A DNA stretch of 51,718 nt from CAYWFU01 sp964457585 (lineage in GTDB: Bacteria > JACRDZ01), in the NCBI GenBank assembly GCA_964457585.1, contig CAYWFU010000014.1, positions 1 through 51,718 of the forward strand. Reading direction: 5' to 3'. The notes below the pieces were generated by a model, which worked only from the letters and a program-made list of their open reading frames with translations, had not been told where the DNA came from and ran no database searches. The position numbers and the translations under genes were made by a program. This document shows positions 25,194 to 34,140 of the stretch, in pieces (within the stretch, counting starts at the first letter, position 1; each line of letters starts with the position of its first letter).

Positions 25194-26547
25194 ATTACTT
25201 CCCTTTGATTTTTTATTATCTTCAATATAGGACTATTTAAGGATGTATATATTTCCCTTGTAAACTCAAAATCACCGACAAAACCAGCTAAAGGTATTTT
25301 TCTTTCATGATTATGATCACAAAAACCAATTCCTAATTTATGTGCTAAAAATCTTTCTTTAACTTCCCCAACAAGTAAATCCACTTCAAGTTCAACTAAG
25401 AATTTAATAAGTTCAGACGGATTAGTGTCATCTGCTATGATTGTTCCTTTATTACACAAATTTGATATTTCATCATAGTCTTCTTTATTTCCTGTTTGTG
25501 TACCAACAAATATAACTTGTGCACCTAAATTTCCAAATGCTTTTATTAATGATTTGGCTTTGAATGCACCGCCAACATATATTCCAATTTTTTTATTTTT
25601 TATTCCATCAACATATTTTTCAATCATTAAGGAAAATTTATTTTTTTCATCGATGATTAAATCTTCTGCTGCATCAATAATTTGTTTATCGCCAAAAAAT
25701 TCAGCGATAGTTCTTAATGAATTTATTGTATCTATTTGCCCAAAAAAACTAATTTTTTTAAAAGGTATATTCATTTCAGTATTCATCTTTTTTGCTAAAT
25801 ATCCCATTGATCCACTGCATTGAACTAAGTTTAATTCTGCAAGCGGGGCATTTTGAATATCTTTAACTTTTCCATCCCCGGTAATTGTTGCAACAACATT
25901 AACACCAATTCTTTTAAATAACTTTTTACTATCCAGAGCTCAGCCGCAAGATTAAAATCTCCGAGAATATTTACACTGTGCGGAACTTTTTTTTCTTTTT
26001 GTTTAACAGCTTCACCTTCATTTATTAATCTATAAATTGCTTCGCAAGCCGCAATATATCCGGAAGATTTTGTTCCTCCAAAACCAGCAGACGCTACCGG
26101 AATAACCAGGGTTCCAGTTTTTTCTTCTGCCCATTTACAAACTGCTTCAAGATCATCACCTATAATACCAACTATACATGTTGAAAATACGAACACAGCA
26201 GATGGTTTGAATTGCACTATCAGTTCTATAAGAGCATTTTTTAGTTTAGTTTCACCGCTAAAAATAACATCTTTTTCTTTCATATCTGTTGAAAAACTAT
26301 TACGATATATTTCTGAATCACTGGATAAGCTTCCGCGAATATCCCATGTATAACTTGCGCATCCAATGGGCCCGTGTATGAGATGCAGCGCATCGGTAAT
26401 TGGATTTAATACAACTCTCGCACCGCAAAACACGCAAGCTCTTTGGCTCACAGCTCCTGCAAGACTTGCTCTCTCACAGTTAATTGAGATCTCGCAAGTA
26501 TTAGTTTTTTCTTTTATAGAATGTTCACGTTCTTTTAAAATATCCAT
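25190..26547 (-). pseudogene. nifE: nifE with a single-base frameshift
   Basis: NifE is the other half of the NifEN cofactor scaffold. The first part (to about 25916) has CERASLAGAVSQRACVFCGA, HGPIGCASYTWD, STCIVGIIGDD and VNILGDFNLAAELW. After YLK the frame goes wrong. Adding one A to the run at 25912-25915 gives YLKRIGVNVVATITGDGKV, then ...LNLVQCSGSMGYLAKKM, the normal NifE continuation, and 452 residues in all. The second part runs to 25190 and includes GEVKERFLAHKLGIGFCDHNHERKIPLAGFVG. A real mutation and a homopolymer read error are both possible. Confidence 0.85.
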
Positions 26548-26563
26548 TTAAAAACCTTTTATG

Positions 26564-26632
26564 GCATTCAGCCTTCAGCTTTCAGCAATCAGCTTAAAAA
26601 AAACTGATAGCTGACAACTGATTGCTGAATGC
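26564..26632. repeat. Word-repeat hairpin between nifE and nifK (CAGCTTTCAG type)
   Basis: Left arm GCATTCAGCCTTCAGCTTTC... (26564-26595) pairs with right arm ...GACAACTGATTGCTGAATGC (26601-26632). The arms are made of 7-8-base variants of TTCAGC. The same word type flanks the nested element at 40793-41135. Confidence 0.8.
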
Positions 26633-26640
26633 TTGTTCTA

Positions 26641-28014
26641 TTACATTACCAATTCCAATTTTTCATCTGAACAAGTCTCATCCTGCTTATCAAGCAGAGC
26701 TGAGCTTATTTTTTCTATAAGTCTCATTGCACCCATATATCCAACATTTGCAAAATATGGATTTGCTATTCTATCCAAAATTGGAAATCCTAATCTAACA
26801 AGAGGAATTCCTTCAGCTTTGGATATATATTTGCCGTAAGTGTTTCCAATAATCAAATCAACCTTTTCATTTTTAATCCATTGATGCAGCAGGAATAAAT
26901 CACCTGTTGCTTCAACTTTTAAATTTGTAACTTTATCTTTGTATTTTCTTTTTATTTCCTGAACAAATTTATCTCCACCTGTTGCGGATAAACAATAAAC
27001 CGGTTCCATTCCTAAACTTAAAACAAATTCAACTGTTGGAATAACGATATCCGGGTCTCCAAAAACAGCTGCACGTTTTCCATGATATTGAAAATATGTG
27101 TCTGTCATTAAATCAACCAATCGCCCGCGTTCTTCAATTAATTCTTGCGGAGGAGTTTTTTGTCCTGATAGTGCTATTAATTTCATAATAAATTTATCTG
27201 TAGCTTCAATTCCAATTGGAACATCAAGCAACATTGGTTCAACGGCACATTTTGTATTTAATTCAATCCCTGCAGGTAATGATGAAAACAAACCAAAACA
27301 AAGTGATGCTTTTGCTGAACCTGTAGCTTTTAATGTATCAATTGTTGTTCCTCCTGATGGATAAAAACGACTCTTTCCAGTCATAGGTGTATCAACAACA
27401 TTTATGGTATCCGGAAAAAAATTGTATGGAATATTGAATAAGGATAATATCCTTTTCATTTCTCTCATGTCACCCGGATCAATAAAACCGGGAATAACGT
27501 TAATACGATTTGTTAAATCGGTTTTATCTTTTTCAGCTAAATATCTAACCATTGCGGCTGTCATATTTGCAAAACCTGTAACATGGCTTCCTGCATAGCT
27601 TGGAGTATTTGCGTGTATAACATATTTCCCTTCAGGGATAAGATGCTTCATATTTTTTATAATTGTCGGGATATCATCACCAATCGTTTCAGATAAGCAA
27701 GTTGTATGTATTGCAATGATGTCCGGATTATAAATTTGGAAAATATTTTTTATTGCTTGTTCGAGATTTGCTCCACCGCCAAATACTGAAGAACCTTCAG
27801 TGAACGAGCTTGTTGATGCCATTATTGGATCTCTAAAGTGCCTGGTTAAGTGCATTCTGTGAAATGAAACACACCCTTGAGATCCATGACTATGCGGAAG
27901 GCAATTATGTATTCCAAGACTTGCATACAAAGCTCCAATAGGCTGACACGTTCTTGCCGGATTTATTCTTAGTGCTTTTCTAATTTTAATTTCTTTAGGT
28001 GTTGCGTCTAACAT
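26641..28014 (-). CDS. nifK: Nitrogenase MoFe protein beta subunit
   Basis: A complete 457-residue NifK, the beta subunit that shares the P-cluster with NifD. P-cluster Cys ligands are visible at Cys23 (ARTCQPIG), Cys48 (HGSQGC) and in TTCLSETIGDD. The short N-terminus, lacking the long extension of Azotobacter NifK, is usual for anaerobes. AAAGGAGAACAAATG supports the start. It is the only nif structural gene in the window with no visible lesion. It follows the nifI1-nifD chimera after a palindromic repeat. Confidence 0.92.
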   Translation of the reverse strand: MLDATPKEIKIRKALRINPARTCQPIGALYASLGIHNCLPHSHGSQGCVSFHRMHLTRHFRDPIMASTSSFTEGSSVFGGGANLEQAIKNIFQIYNPDIIAIHTTCLSETIGDDIPTIIKNMKHLIPEGKYVIHANTPSYAGSHVTGFANMTAAMVRYLAEKDKTDLTNRINVIPGFIDPGDMREMKRILSLFNIPYNFFPDTINVVDTPMTGKSRFYPSGGTTIDTLKATGSAKASLCFGLFSSLPAGIELNTKCAVEPMLLDVPIGIEATDKFIMKLIALSGQKTPPQELIEERGRLVDLMTDTYFQYHGKRAAVFGDPDIVIPTVEFVLSLGMEPVYCLSATGGDKFVQEIKRKYKDKVTNLKVEATGDLFLLHQWIKNEKVDLIIGNTYGKYISKAEGIPLVRLGFPILDRIANPYFANVGYMGAMRLIEKISSALLDKQDETCSDEKLELVM

Positions 28015-28032
28015 TTGTTCTCCTTTTTTAAA

Positions 28033-28161
28033 TCAGGTTAAGGTTGAGGCTAAGGTTGAGGCTAAGGTTAAGGTTGAGGTTTAGGTTAAGGTTCGAATTT
28101 TTCAACCTCAACCTAAACCTCAACCTGTTATTTCAGTTTTCTCAACCTTAACCTTTCTTTC
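28033..28161. repeat. Word-repeat hairpin between nifD and nifK (GGTTAAGGTTGAGG type)
   Basis: Left arm is about nine variants of a six-base GGTTRA/GGCTAA word (28034-28091), right arm is the CCTCAACCTAAACC counterpart (28105-28125), with a further CTCAACCTTAACC at 28141-28153. On the minus strand the element ends CTTAACCTGATTTA directly before the nifK ribosome-binding site. The element at 29132-29211 is the same family. Confidence 0.85.
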
Positions 28162-28172
28162 ATACTAATTTT

Positions 28173-29108
28173 TTATTTCAAAATTAAATCTCCAACGATT
28201 TCCGGTTCTTTTTCCCATGGTGGTTTTATATATTGCCAACTGGGATTATTAAATGACATATAAATATCATAAGCAAATATTGCGGCTCCTCTAAATCCTG
28301 CATATGGACCTGAGTAATCATAAGAATGAAGTTGTTTTGAAGGAACGCCCATTTTTTGAATATAATATTTATCTTTAATTCCTGAACAAAAAATATCCGG
28401 TTTTAGTTTCTTTATTAATTCTTCTGTTTCATAATGATTCAAATCATCAACAATTAATGCACCTTCAGGTAATGAAGGAAAAAGACCTTCATATTCATTC
28501 AAAAGAATTCCGGATTTTTTTAAGTCTTCTGCCTTTTCCTCGCTAATGGGTTTGAATCTAGATTCATCTGGTTTAACATCAAGTTCTTCTATGTTTTTAC
28601 TGTCAGCATCAACTTTTATTGTTGGGAGAGCCTGTCTTCCCTCATAATCATCACGATGAGCAAATTCATATCCTGCCATAATTGTTTCCACCCCAAGTTC
28701 ACGGAATATATCGCCATAATGATGACTTCTTGATCCACCAACATAAAGCATTGCAGTTCTGCCTGTTATACCTGGTTTATATTTATTGATGATTGGTTCT
28801 ATTATGTTTTTTTCTCTTGCAATTAGCTCTTCAGTTCTTTTAATAAGATCCATATCACTAAAGAATTGAGCCATTTGCCGTAATGTTTCGCATGTATTTT
28901 TTATTCCTATGAAATTAACTACCATAAGCAAAAGCTCTTTAGGCAGTTCATTATAAATAACATCGCCAATTTTCACTCCGCGTTGTTTTCCACGACCAGC
29001 AACATCAATTTTTGTAACAGATGGAAAGCCAGCATCCATTAATTCTGATAAAATTGTATCTACTTTTTCTGGTCTAACAATTGCACGAATCATAAGCATT
29101 TTTGACAT
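28173..29108 (-). pseudogene. nifD: Chimera: NifI1 N-terminus fused in frame to NifD C-terminal half
   Basis: 311 residues in one open frame. Residues 1 to about 66 (KMLMIRAIVRPEKVDTILSE ... GDVIYNELPKELLLMVV) are the N-terminal part of the PII-like regulator NifI1. From NFIGIKNTCETLRQMA onward it is NifD: YVGGSRSHHYGDIFRELGVE, GYEFAHRDDYEGR, HSYDYSGPYAGF. The cofactor-binding His (in HSYDYSGP) is kept, but all P-cluster Cys ligands and the cofactor Cys, which lie in the missing first about 290 residues, are absent. The rest of nifI1, all of nifI2 and the nifD 5' half are lost. The join is near 28915. It is either a deletion or a misassembly. Confidence 0.88.
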
Positions 29109-29131
29109 TTCTATTTTCTCCTTTTAAATAA

Positions 29132-29211
29132 ATCAGGTTGAGGTTAAGATTAAGGTTAAGGGAAGGATTGAGGATTTGATTTACTTAACCTCAACCTTAA
29201 CCTCAACCTTT
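29132..29211. repeat. Word-repeat hairpin between nifH and nifI1-nifD
   Basis: Left arm GGTTGAGGTTAAGATTAAGG (29134-29153) and right arm CTTAACCTCAACCTTAACC with CTCAACC (29183-29210). On the minus strand it starts right after the nifH stop and ends in CTCAACCTGATTTA before AAAGGAGAA. It is a second member of the family at 28033-28161. Confidence 0.82.
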
Positions 29212-29213
29212 TT

Positions 29214-30031
29214 TTAAACTCCTGCCAATCCAAATTCCATTAATAAAGCTTCCAATTCTTCTGTCTGCATCGGATTTGGAACAACAAATTTTTGATTATT
29301 CAAAATGTTGATTGCAAGCCCGCGATAAGCATCAGCCTGCTTTTCTTTTGGATCATAATCAATAATAGTTTTTTTGTTTATTTCTGCTCTTTGCACTACA
29401 TTATCACGAGGTACAAATTGAATTAATTGACTGCCTAATTTTTCAGCAAAAGCTGTAAGCATAGCTAATTCATTATCTACTTTTCGTGAATTGCAAATAA
29501 TCCCGCCTAAAAGTGCTCCACCTGATGCAAATTTTTTATACCTTTACAAATGTTGTTTGCCGCATACATAGCCATCATTTCACCTGAGGCAACAATATAG
29601 ATTTCTCGAGCTTTTCCTTCTCTTATTGGTGTTGCAAAACCTCCGCACACAACATCTCCAAGAACATCATAAAAAACAAAATCAAGATCCGGCGTATATG
29701 CTCCCAAACTTTCAAGAAGATTTATAGCTGTAATTATTCCACGACCAGCACAACCAACTCCCGGCTCAGGACCACCTGATTCTACACATAGCGTATTGCC
29801 GTAACCTCTTTTTATGATTTTATCAAGATCAACATTATCCCCTTCTTCGCGCAAAGTATCTAAAACTGTTTTCTGTACTAATCCATGCAATAAAAGCCTT
29901 GTTGAATCAGCTTTTGGATCACAGCCAACAACTAAAATTTTTTTACCTGCTTCAGCCAAAGCCGCTACGGTGTTTTGCGTTGTAGCTGATTTTCCAATGC
30001 CACCTTTTCCATAAATAGCAATTTGTCTCAT
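29214..30031 (-). pseudogene. nifH: nifH with a single-base frameshift
   Basis: NifH is the dinitrogenase reductase that feeds electrons to NifDK. Start at 30031 (MRQIAIYGKGGIGKSATTQNT) after AAAAAGGAGAATAAA. The P-loop, CDPKADSTR, the [4Fe-4S] Cys in GVGCAGRG and the second Cys in DVLGDVVCGGF are present. After NNICKGIK the frame shifts. Adding one A to the run at 29532-29537 gives KGIKKFASGGALLGGIICNSRKVDNEL and then the rest to LLMEFGLAGV, 272 residues in all, the normal length. A sigma-54 promoter and upstream element precede it. Confidence 0.9.
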
Positions 30032-30065
30032 TTTATTCTCCTTTTTGTTTTGGTCATATAAATAT

Positions 30066-30081
30066 AGCAATACCTATGCCA
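30066..30081 (-). promoter_or_regulatory. Sigma-54 promoter of nifH
   Basis: Minus strand TGGCATAGGTATTGCT: GG and GC are exactly 10 bases apart, as required for sigma-54. It shares TGGCAT-N3-TATTGCT with the promoters at 34102 and 37765. The nifH start lies 34 bp downstream. Confidence 0.88.
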
Positions 30082-30133
30082 ACTGGAAGTATGTTGATTT
30101 TATTGGGGTTTCAAACAATCATTAAAAATTAGT

Positions 30134-30150
30134 TACATTATAGTAGAACT
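30134..30150. promoter_or_regulatory. Upstream activator element of nifH
   Basis: TACATTATAGTAGAACT (plus strand), 52 bp upstream of the sigma-54 core. It matches 14 of 17 bases of the identical elements at 34354 and 37833. Likely bound by a sigma-54 activator; not a classical NifA (TGT-N10-ACA) or NtrC site. Confidence 0.7.
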
Positions 30151-30451
30151 ATTAGTCATCTTAATTACTTAATTGTATTTTTGAATTTTAAAAACAAGAA
30201 TATGGAATCTATCTTTTTAAACATACTTATAACTATTTTATCGAGAATGACAAATCCCAACAATGACTATGGAATCAAAAAAAAAGTACACATTTGACAT
30301 GAAGATTTTTATTAAATTCAATGGCTCTATCGCAGAATTTTTCATTTCAGAGACAGAAGATACCTCGCAGCTTGTTGCTTACAGTTGGACAATTTTTTGC
30401 TAGACAACTTAAGGCTAAGATTGGCTGTCATTCTGAGCACATTCGTTTTAC

Positions 30452-30766
30452 TCAGTGTAAACTCCGCGAAGAATCTGCTTTTATATACCACTCTTCACTT
30501 AAATCCTGCCATGTCGGATTTGTTGATTCAATAAGCGCAGTTTTTCTTGCTCTTATCCAACCTTTAAGCTCTTTTTCACGCCTTATTGCTACATGGATAT
30601 CATTGGTTTGTTCATAATATACAAGTCGGTTAATGTTATATTTTGATGTAAATCCTAGTACAAGTTTATGTTTATGCTCGTAAACACGCCGCTCTAAATT
30701 ATTCGTTACACCAATATAAATGGTTCTCGATCTACTTGCTATAATATAAACATAGTATTGCTTCAT
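30452..30766 (-). CDS. Small single-domain GIY-YIG nuclease
   Basis: A 104-residue protein: YYVYIIASRSRTIYIGVTNNLERRVYEHK carries the GIY-YIG motif (YVYI...IYIG) and the catalytic Arg. Later parts are YYEQTNDIHVAIRREKELKGW. This is the UPF0213/YhbQ-like class. The last ten codons (KADSSRSLH and stop) lie inside the left copy of the 122-bp inverted repeat, so repeat and gene have evolved together. The arrangement suggests a mobile unit in which the nuclease may help the repeat spread (inference). Confidence 0.85.
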   Translation of the reverse strand: MKQYYVYIIASRSRTIYIGVTNNLERRVYEHKHKLVLGFTSKYNINRLVYYEQTNDIHVAIRREKELKGWIRARKTALIESTNPTWQDLSEEWYIKADSSRSLH

Positions 30767-30779
30767 ACGTACCTACTTT

Positions 30780-30957
30780 ACTCAACTTGACTGATTTTTT
30801 ATTGATAAAAATTAAAAAAACAATATATGACAGGATTAACAGGATTAAAAAATACAAAAAATGAAAATCCTGTTAATCCTGTCAAAAATAGTCATTTGAA
30901 CTTTTTATTTTACAAAAATTATCTTTTTTTTACTTAAAAGTCAGGCAACTTGAGTAC
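30780..30957. repeat. Two nested hairpins upstream of the GIY-YIG gene
   Basis: Outer pair: ACTCAACTTGACTGA (30780-30794) with an inexact inverse TCAGGCAACTTGAGT (30941-30955). Inner pair: GACAGGATTAACAGGATT (30829-30846) with its perfect 18-bp inverse at 30866-30883. The arms of the inner pair are two copies of a nine-base ACAGGATTA word. ACTCAAGTTGACTGATTTTT also occurs at 42915-42934. Confidence 0.75.
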
Positions 30958-31102
30958 TTTAAAAGCAGATTCTTCGCGGAGTTTACACTGAGTAAAACGA
31001 ATGTGCTCAGAATGACAGCCAATCTTAGCCTTAAGTTGTCCAGCAAAAAATTGTTCAACTGTAAGCATCTTGCTGCGAGGTTCTTTATTTTTTCATTAAT
31101 TC

Positions 31103-31141
31103 GGAATTCGTATTCCGCAAAAGAAACGGAATACGAATTCC
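31103..31141. repeat. Perfect 15-bp hairpin after glnK
   Basis: GGAATTCGTATTCCG (31103-31117) and CGGAATACGAATTCC (31127-31141). It lies 7 bp past the glnK stop. Followed on the minus strand by AATTAATGAAAAAAT, it may stop transcription or protect the message, but there is no clean T-run. Confidence 0.75.
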
Positions 31142-31147
31142 TGAAGA

Positions 31148-31486
31148 TTATATAGCGATTTCACCTTCTTCACCTGTTCTAATTCTTATGCAGTTATCAA
31201 TTGTAAAAATAAATATCTTACCATCACCAACCTCGCCTGTTCTTGCATTTTCTACTATAGTTTTTACTATCTTTTTCACTTCTTCATCTTTTAAAATGAT
31301 CTCCATTTTTATTTTTGGTAAAAATTCAACTTTATATTGCTCGCCTCTCCATTGCTGAACAATTCCTTTTTGTTTTCCATGTCCTTCTATTTCACTTATC
31401 ATAATGCCTGAATACCCAACTTTCTCCAGAGCTTGACGCACTGCATCAAGTTTTTCAGGTCTTATAATTGCTTCAATTTTTTTCAT
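31148..31486 (-). CDS. glnK: PII nitrogen-regulatory protein (GlnK-type), copy 1
   Basis: A 112-residue PII protein. The T-loop GIVQQWRGEQYKVEFLPK has the uridylylatable Tyr51, and the C-terminal signature TGEVGDGKIFIFTIDN is intact. It follows amtB by 29 bp, the usual glnK-amtB pairing, so it likely blocks ammonium uptake when nitrogen is plentiful. It is very close in sequence to the copy at 34845, including the identical tail CIRIRTGEEGEIAI. The symbol is by context; glnB cannot be excluded. Confidence 0.9.
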   Translation of the reverse strand: MKKIEAIIRPEKLDAVRQALEKVGYSGIMISEIEGHGKQKGIVQQWRGEQYKVEFLPKIKMEIILKDEEVKKIVKTIVENARTGEVGDGKIFIFTIDNCIRIRTGEEGEIAI

Positions 31487-31515
31487 TTTAATTCTCCTTC
31501 TTTAATGTTACTTCA

Positions 31516-33177
31516 TTATCTTGAAATTGGTGTTTCAGCAGATTTATCAAGTTTTACTCCAACGTAACCAGGGACTCCCATTTCAGGAACATCAAGACCG
31601 CTGATTTCCTCAGATGGCTTTACTCTATTACCAATAATAATATCAATAAATTTAAAAACAATCAACGAAAGCAATCCAATATAAATAATATTACTAATAA
31701 CCCCGATGCATTGTGCAATAAATTGTGAAGCATTATCATAAAAAAGTCCCTTTACAGTGCCGGTTACTCCATTCCATCCATCACCATAAGTACCATCCGC
31801 AAATAAACCAAGTGCTAGACAACCCCATGCACCATTAACTCCATGCACTGCAATCGCACCAACTGGATCATCAATTTTTAATTTTCGTTCAATAAAAAAT
31901 GCTGCTTCAACAACTAAAACACCAGAAATGAGTCCAATAATGCAAGCGCTTATTGAATTAACAAATGCACATGGAGCAGTAATCGCAACAAGTCCTGCTA
32001 AAAGGCCATTACACATCATACTTGGATCAGGTTTATTTCCTCTCACTGTCCACATCCATAAAGTTGCGGCCAAAGCACCGGTTGCAGATGCGAGCATTGT
32101 ATTTACTGCCACAACAGATAAGCGTAAATCTGTACCTGCTAAAGTTGATCCTGGATTAAAACCGAACCAGCCAAATGCTAGAATAAACGTTCCAATTATT
32201 GCCATTGGAATATTATGACCTGGGATTGCATTTGGAGTACCATCTTTATTATATTTACCAACACGCGGTCCTATAATCCATGCTCCAATAAGTGCAATTA
32301 CGCCACCAGTTAAATGTACAACTGATGATCCAGCAAAATCAACATGTCCATGTCCTAATCCAAAATTTTTACCGAGTAATGCTAACCATCCGCCGCCCCA
32401 AACCCAATTACCATAAATAGGGTACATAATTGTTCCTACAAACCAACCATATATAAAGAATGACAGATATTTCCATCGCTCTGCCATTGAACCTGTTGGA
32501 ATTGTTGCTGTTGTATCCATAAACACCATTTGAAAAAGAAACATTCCAAAAACTGCAACATCATAACCACCTGATAAAAAAAATCCTTTTGTACCAAAAA
32601 GTCCAAGAGTCTTCCCAAAAAGATTTATTGTAAACTCTTGATTAAGACCGCTGAACCCTCCTAGTGTTCCTAATGCTCCAACACCTCCAAACATGAACGC
32701 AAAACCGCAGATATAGAAACCTAACATACCAAGCGGGTATATCATAAAATTCATTGCCATAGTATGAGCAACATTTTTTGCTCGTGTTAAACCAGTTTCA
32801 ACCATTGCAAATCCAGCTTGCATAAACATAACAAGGAATCCAGTTACCATAAGCCATACCATATTAATTGCCACTCGATTTTTACCTACTGCATTTGCAA
32901 CTTCGATAATGCTGGATTTATCTGACAAACCTGCATCAGATGCAGCTCCAGTATTTGCACCGCTTGGATCGGGCTGACGTTCAGTAATTACAGCACTAGA
33001 TACATCTATTGTAACAGCTTGAGATGCTTCTACCTTGTTTGAACTTTCTGTAATTTCAAGCGATTTTTGTTTAGTTGTATCCTCTGCGTTAGTTGATATG
33101 TATCCTAAACTTATAAAACATAACATTATTAATACTAAAACATTTTTAAACATTTTTCTAAGTATATTTTTTTTCAT
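31516..33177 (-). CDS. amtB: Ammonium transporter, long N-terminal form
   Basis: A 553-residue Amt protein with eleven or so TM segments. The core shows WLMVTGFLVMFMQAGFAMVETGLTRAKN, FFLFQMVFMDTTATIPTGSMAERW, the pore His motif in DFAGSSVVHLTGG and the second in GAIAVHGVNGAWG. Unlike the copy at 35204 it has an extra about 95 residues at the front: a signal-like segment (NVLVLIMLCFISLGYIST) and a Thr/Ser/Asp-rich stretch. It is part of the operon outer-membrane protein-amtB-glnK, driven by the sigma-54 promoter at 34102. Confidence 0.92.
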   Translation of the reverse strand: MKKNILRKMFKNVLVLIMLCFISLGYISTNAEDTTKQKSLEITESSNKVEASQAVTIDVSSAVITERQPDPSGANTGAASDAGLSDKSSIIEVANAVGKNRVAINMVWLMVTGFLVMFMQAGFAMVETGLTRAKNVAHTMAMNFMIYPLGMLGFYICGFAFMFGGVGALGTLGGFSGLNQEFTINLFGKTLGLFGTKGFFLSGGYDVAVFGMFLFQMVFMDTTATIPTGSMAERWKYLSFFIYGWFVGTIMYPIYGNWVWGGGWLALLGKNFGLGHGHVDFAGSSVVHLTGGVIALIGAWIIGPRVGKYNKDGTPNAIPGHNIPMAIIGTFILAFGWFGFNPGSTLAGTDLRLSVVAVNTMLASATGALAATLWMWTVRGNKPDPSMMCNGLLAGLVAITAPCAFVNSISACIIGLISGVLVVEAAFFIERKLKIDDPVGAIAVHGVNGAWGCLALGLFADGTYGDGWNGVTGTVKGLFYDNASQFIAQCIGVISNIIYIGLLSLIVFKFIDIIIGNRVKPSEEISGLDVPEMGVPGYVGVKLDKSAETPISR

Positions 33178-33196
33178 AATTTTTCACCTTCCTTTT

Positions 33197-33943
33197 TTAG
33201 AAATCAACATCTACCTGCATTGTAAATGTATCCGGTAAATTGCTGTCATTATAAACATCCTGACCCAAAATAAATGAAGTATTTGTATCTAATTTATAAG
33301 AAAATCCATAAGTTAATGCACCATAAGCTGATTTAGAACCTTGATATTCAACTGCAACCCATAATTTATCTGATATTTCTGTAATCGTTCGTTCCCAGCA
33401 TGCAAGAACACCTGTGTTATCCTTTCCATTGTTGTATAAAAGCAAATCAGGATTACCGCTAAAATATCCCAGTGAAAACCTGCCTAAATTTAATTTATCC
33501 AAAGTAATCGTCTTCCCAGCCTTTCCGTATAACACATTAAAATTAGTTGCATCTTTTTTTGTACCAAGATCATAAATACCAAATGCAAGTCCAGGAAACA
33601 AATTGCCGTAAGCATTTTCAGGGATACCAACTTTAAAATTAAAATAAAATGGATCTTTATCTAAAACTCCAAGTCCTGATTTGTGGTCAAAACCTATTTC
33701 TGCATTTAATTTTTCATAAGGTAAAACACCCGTTGTCAAACCCAAATTAGTAATTGTTCCCATTCTTGAACCATCTGCATTATTTTCTGTTGCTGCATAA
33801 AAATCACTTGTTAAATGCCACTTTTTAAAAGCCTGTACATCTGTTGATGGTGCCCATATGTGTGTTGATGGTGTTGCATAACAAATAGTAAATAAGGTAC
33901 AGTAAATAACAAATAATGTTGAAAATAATTTTATTTTTTTCAT
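33197..33943 (-). CDS. Probable outer-membrane beta-barrel protein of the ammonium operon
   Basis: A 248-residue protein with a signal peptide (LFSTLFVIYCTLFTICYA). The mature part alternates polar and aromatic residues (LNAEIGFDHKSGLG, YFNFKVGIPENAYGNLFPGLAFGIYDLG, LWVAVEYQGSKSAYGALTYGFSYKL) and ends in Phe (TMQVDVDF), as in outer-membrane barrels. It is the first gene of the sigma-54 operon, 20 bp before amtB, and could help ammonium pass the outer membrane (inference). I do not recognise a named family. Confidence 0.7.
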   Translation of the reverse strand: MKKIKLFSTLFVIYCTLFTICYATPSTHIWAPSTDVQAFKKWHLTSDFYAATENNADGSRMGTITNLGLTTGVLPYEKLNAEIGFDHKSGLGVLDKDPFYFNFKVGIPENAYGNLFPGLAFGIYDLGTKKDATNFNVLYGKAGKTITLDKLNLGRFSLGYFSGNPDLLLYNNGKDNTGVLACWERTITEISDKLWVAVEYQGSKSAYGALTYGFSYKLDTNTSFILGQDVYNDSNLPDTFTMQVDVDF

Positions 33944-34101
33944 TTTTTTATCTCCTATAAAAAAAAATTGATTACAGCTTTAAGTTATCATATTTAATTT
34001 TTAATATTTGATTTTTGATTTATATGTTATCTCCTTTCCTTATCTCCTCACTATAATTTTCGCAAACCTGATTAGCTTGGGTATATCATGATTTTTGAAT
34101 A

Positions 34102-34117
34102 AGCAATAGTAATGCCA
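34102..34117 (-). promoter_or_regulatory. Sigma-54 promoter of the outer-membrane protein-amtB-glnK operon
   Basis: Minus strand TGGCATTACTATTGCT with GG-N10-GC spacing. The first gene starts 158 bp downstream. The upstream edge of this promoter is 24 bp from a 179-bp MITE. Confidence 0.85.
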
Positions 34118-34140
34118 TTTATTAAATGTTGGAATTATAA

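Larger units (their letters stand above)
30361..31082. repeat. About 122-bp inverted repeat enclosing a GIY-YIG gene
   Basis: 30361-30482 and 30961-31082 are inverted copies that differ at only a few bases, with about 75 bp nearest the centre identical. They contain the text TGTCATTCTGAGCACATTCG and AGATTCTTCGCGG, a type of sequence seen widely as a dispersed repeat. Between them are the GIY-YIG gene and two further nested hairpins. The whole block sits between the glnK-amtB genes and the nifH promoter. Confidence 0.85.

Noticed and set aside
28033..29211. GGTTAAGG repeats as telomere-like DNA or a CRISPR array
   Set aside because: The words vary, arms are inverted and there are no constant repeats with unique spacers; it is an intergenic hairpin.
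30030..30200. Classical NifA site TGT-N10-ACA upstream of nifH
   Set aside because: No convincing match was found; the shared 17-bp element was used instead.
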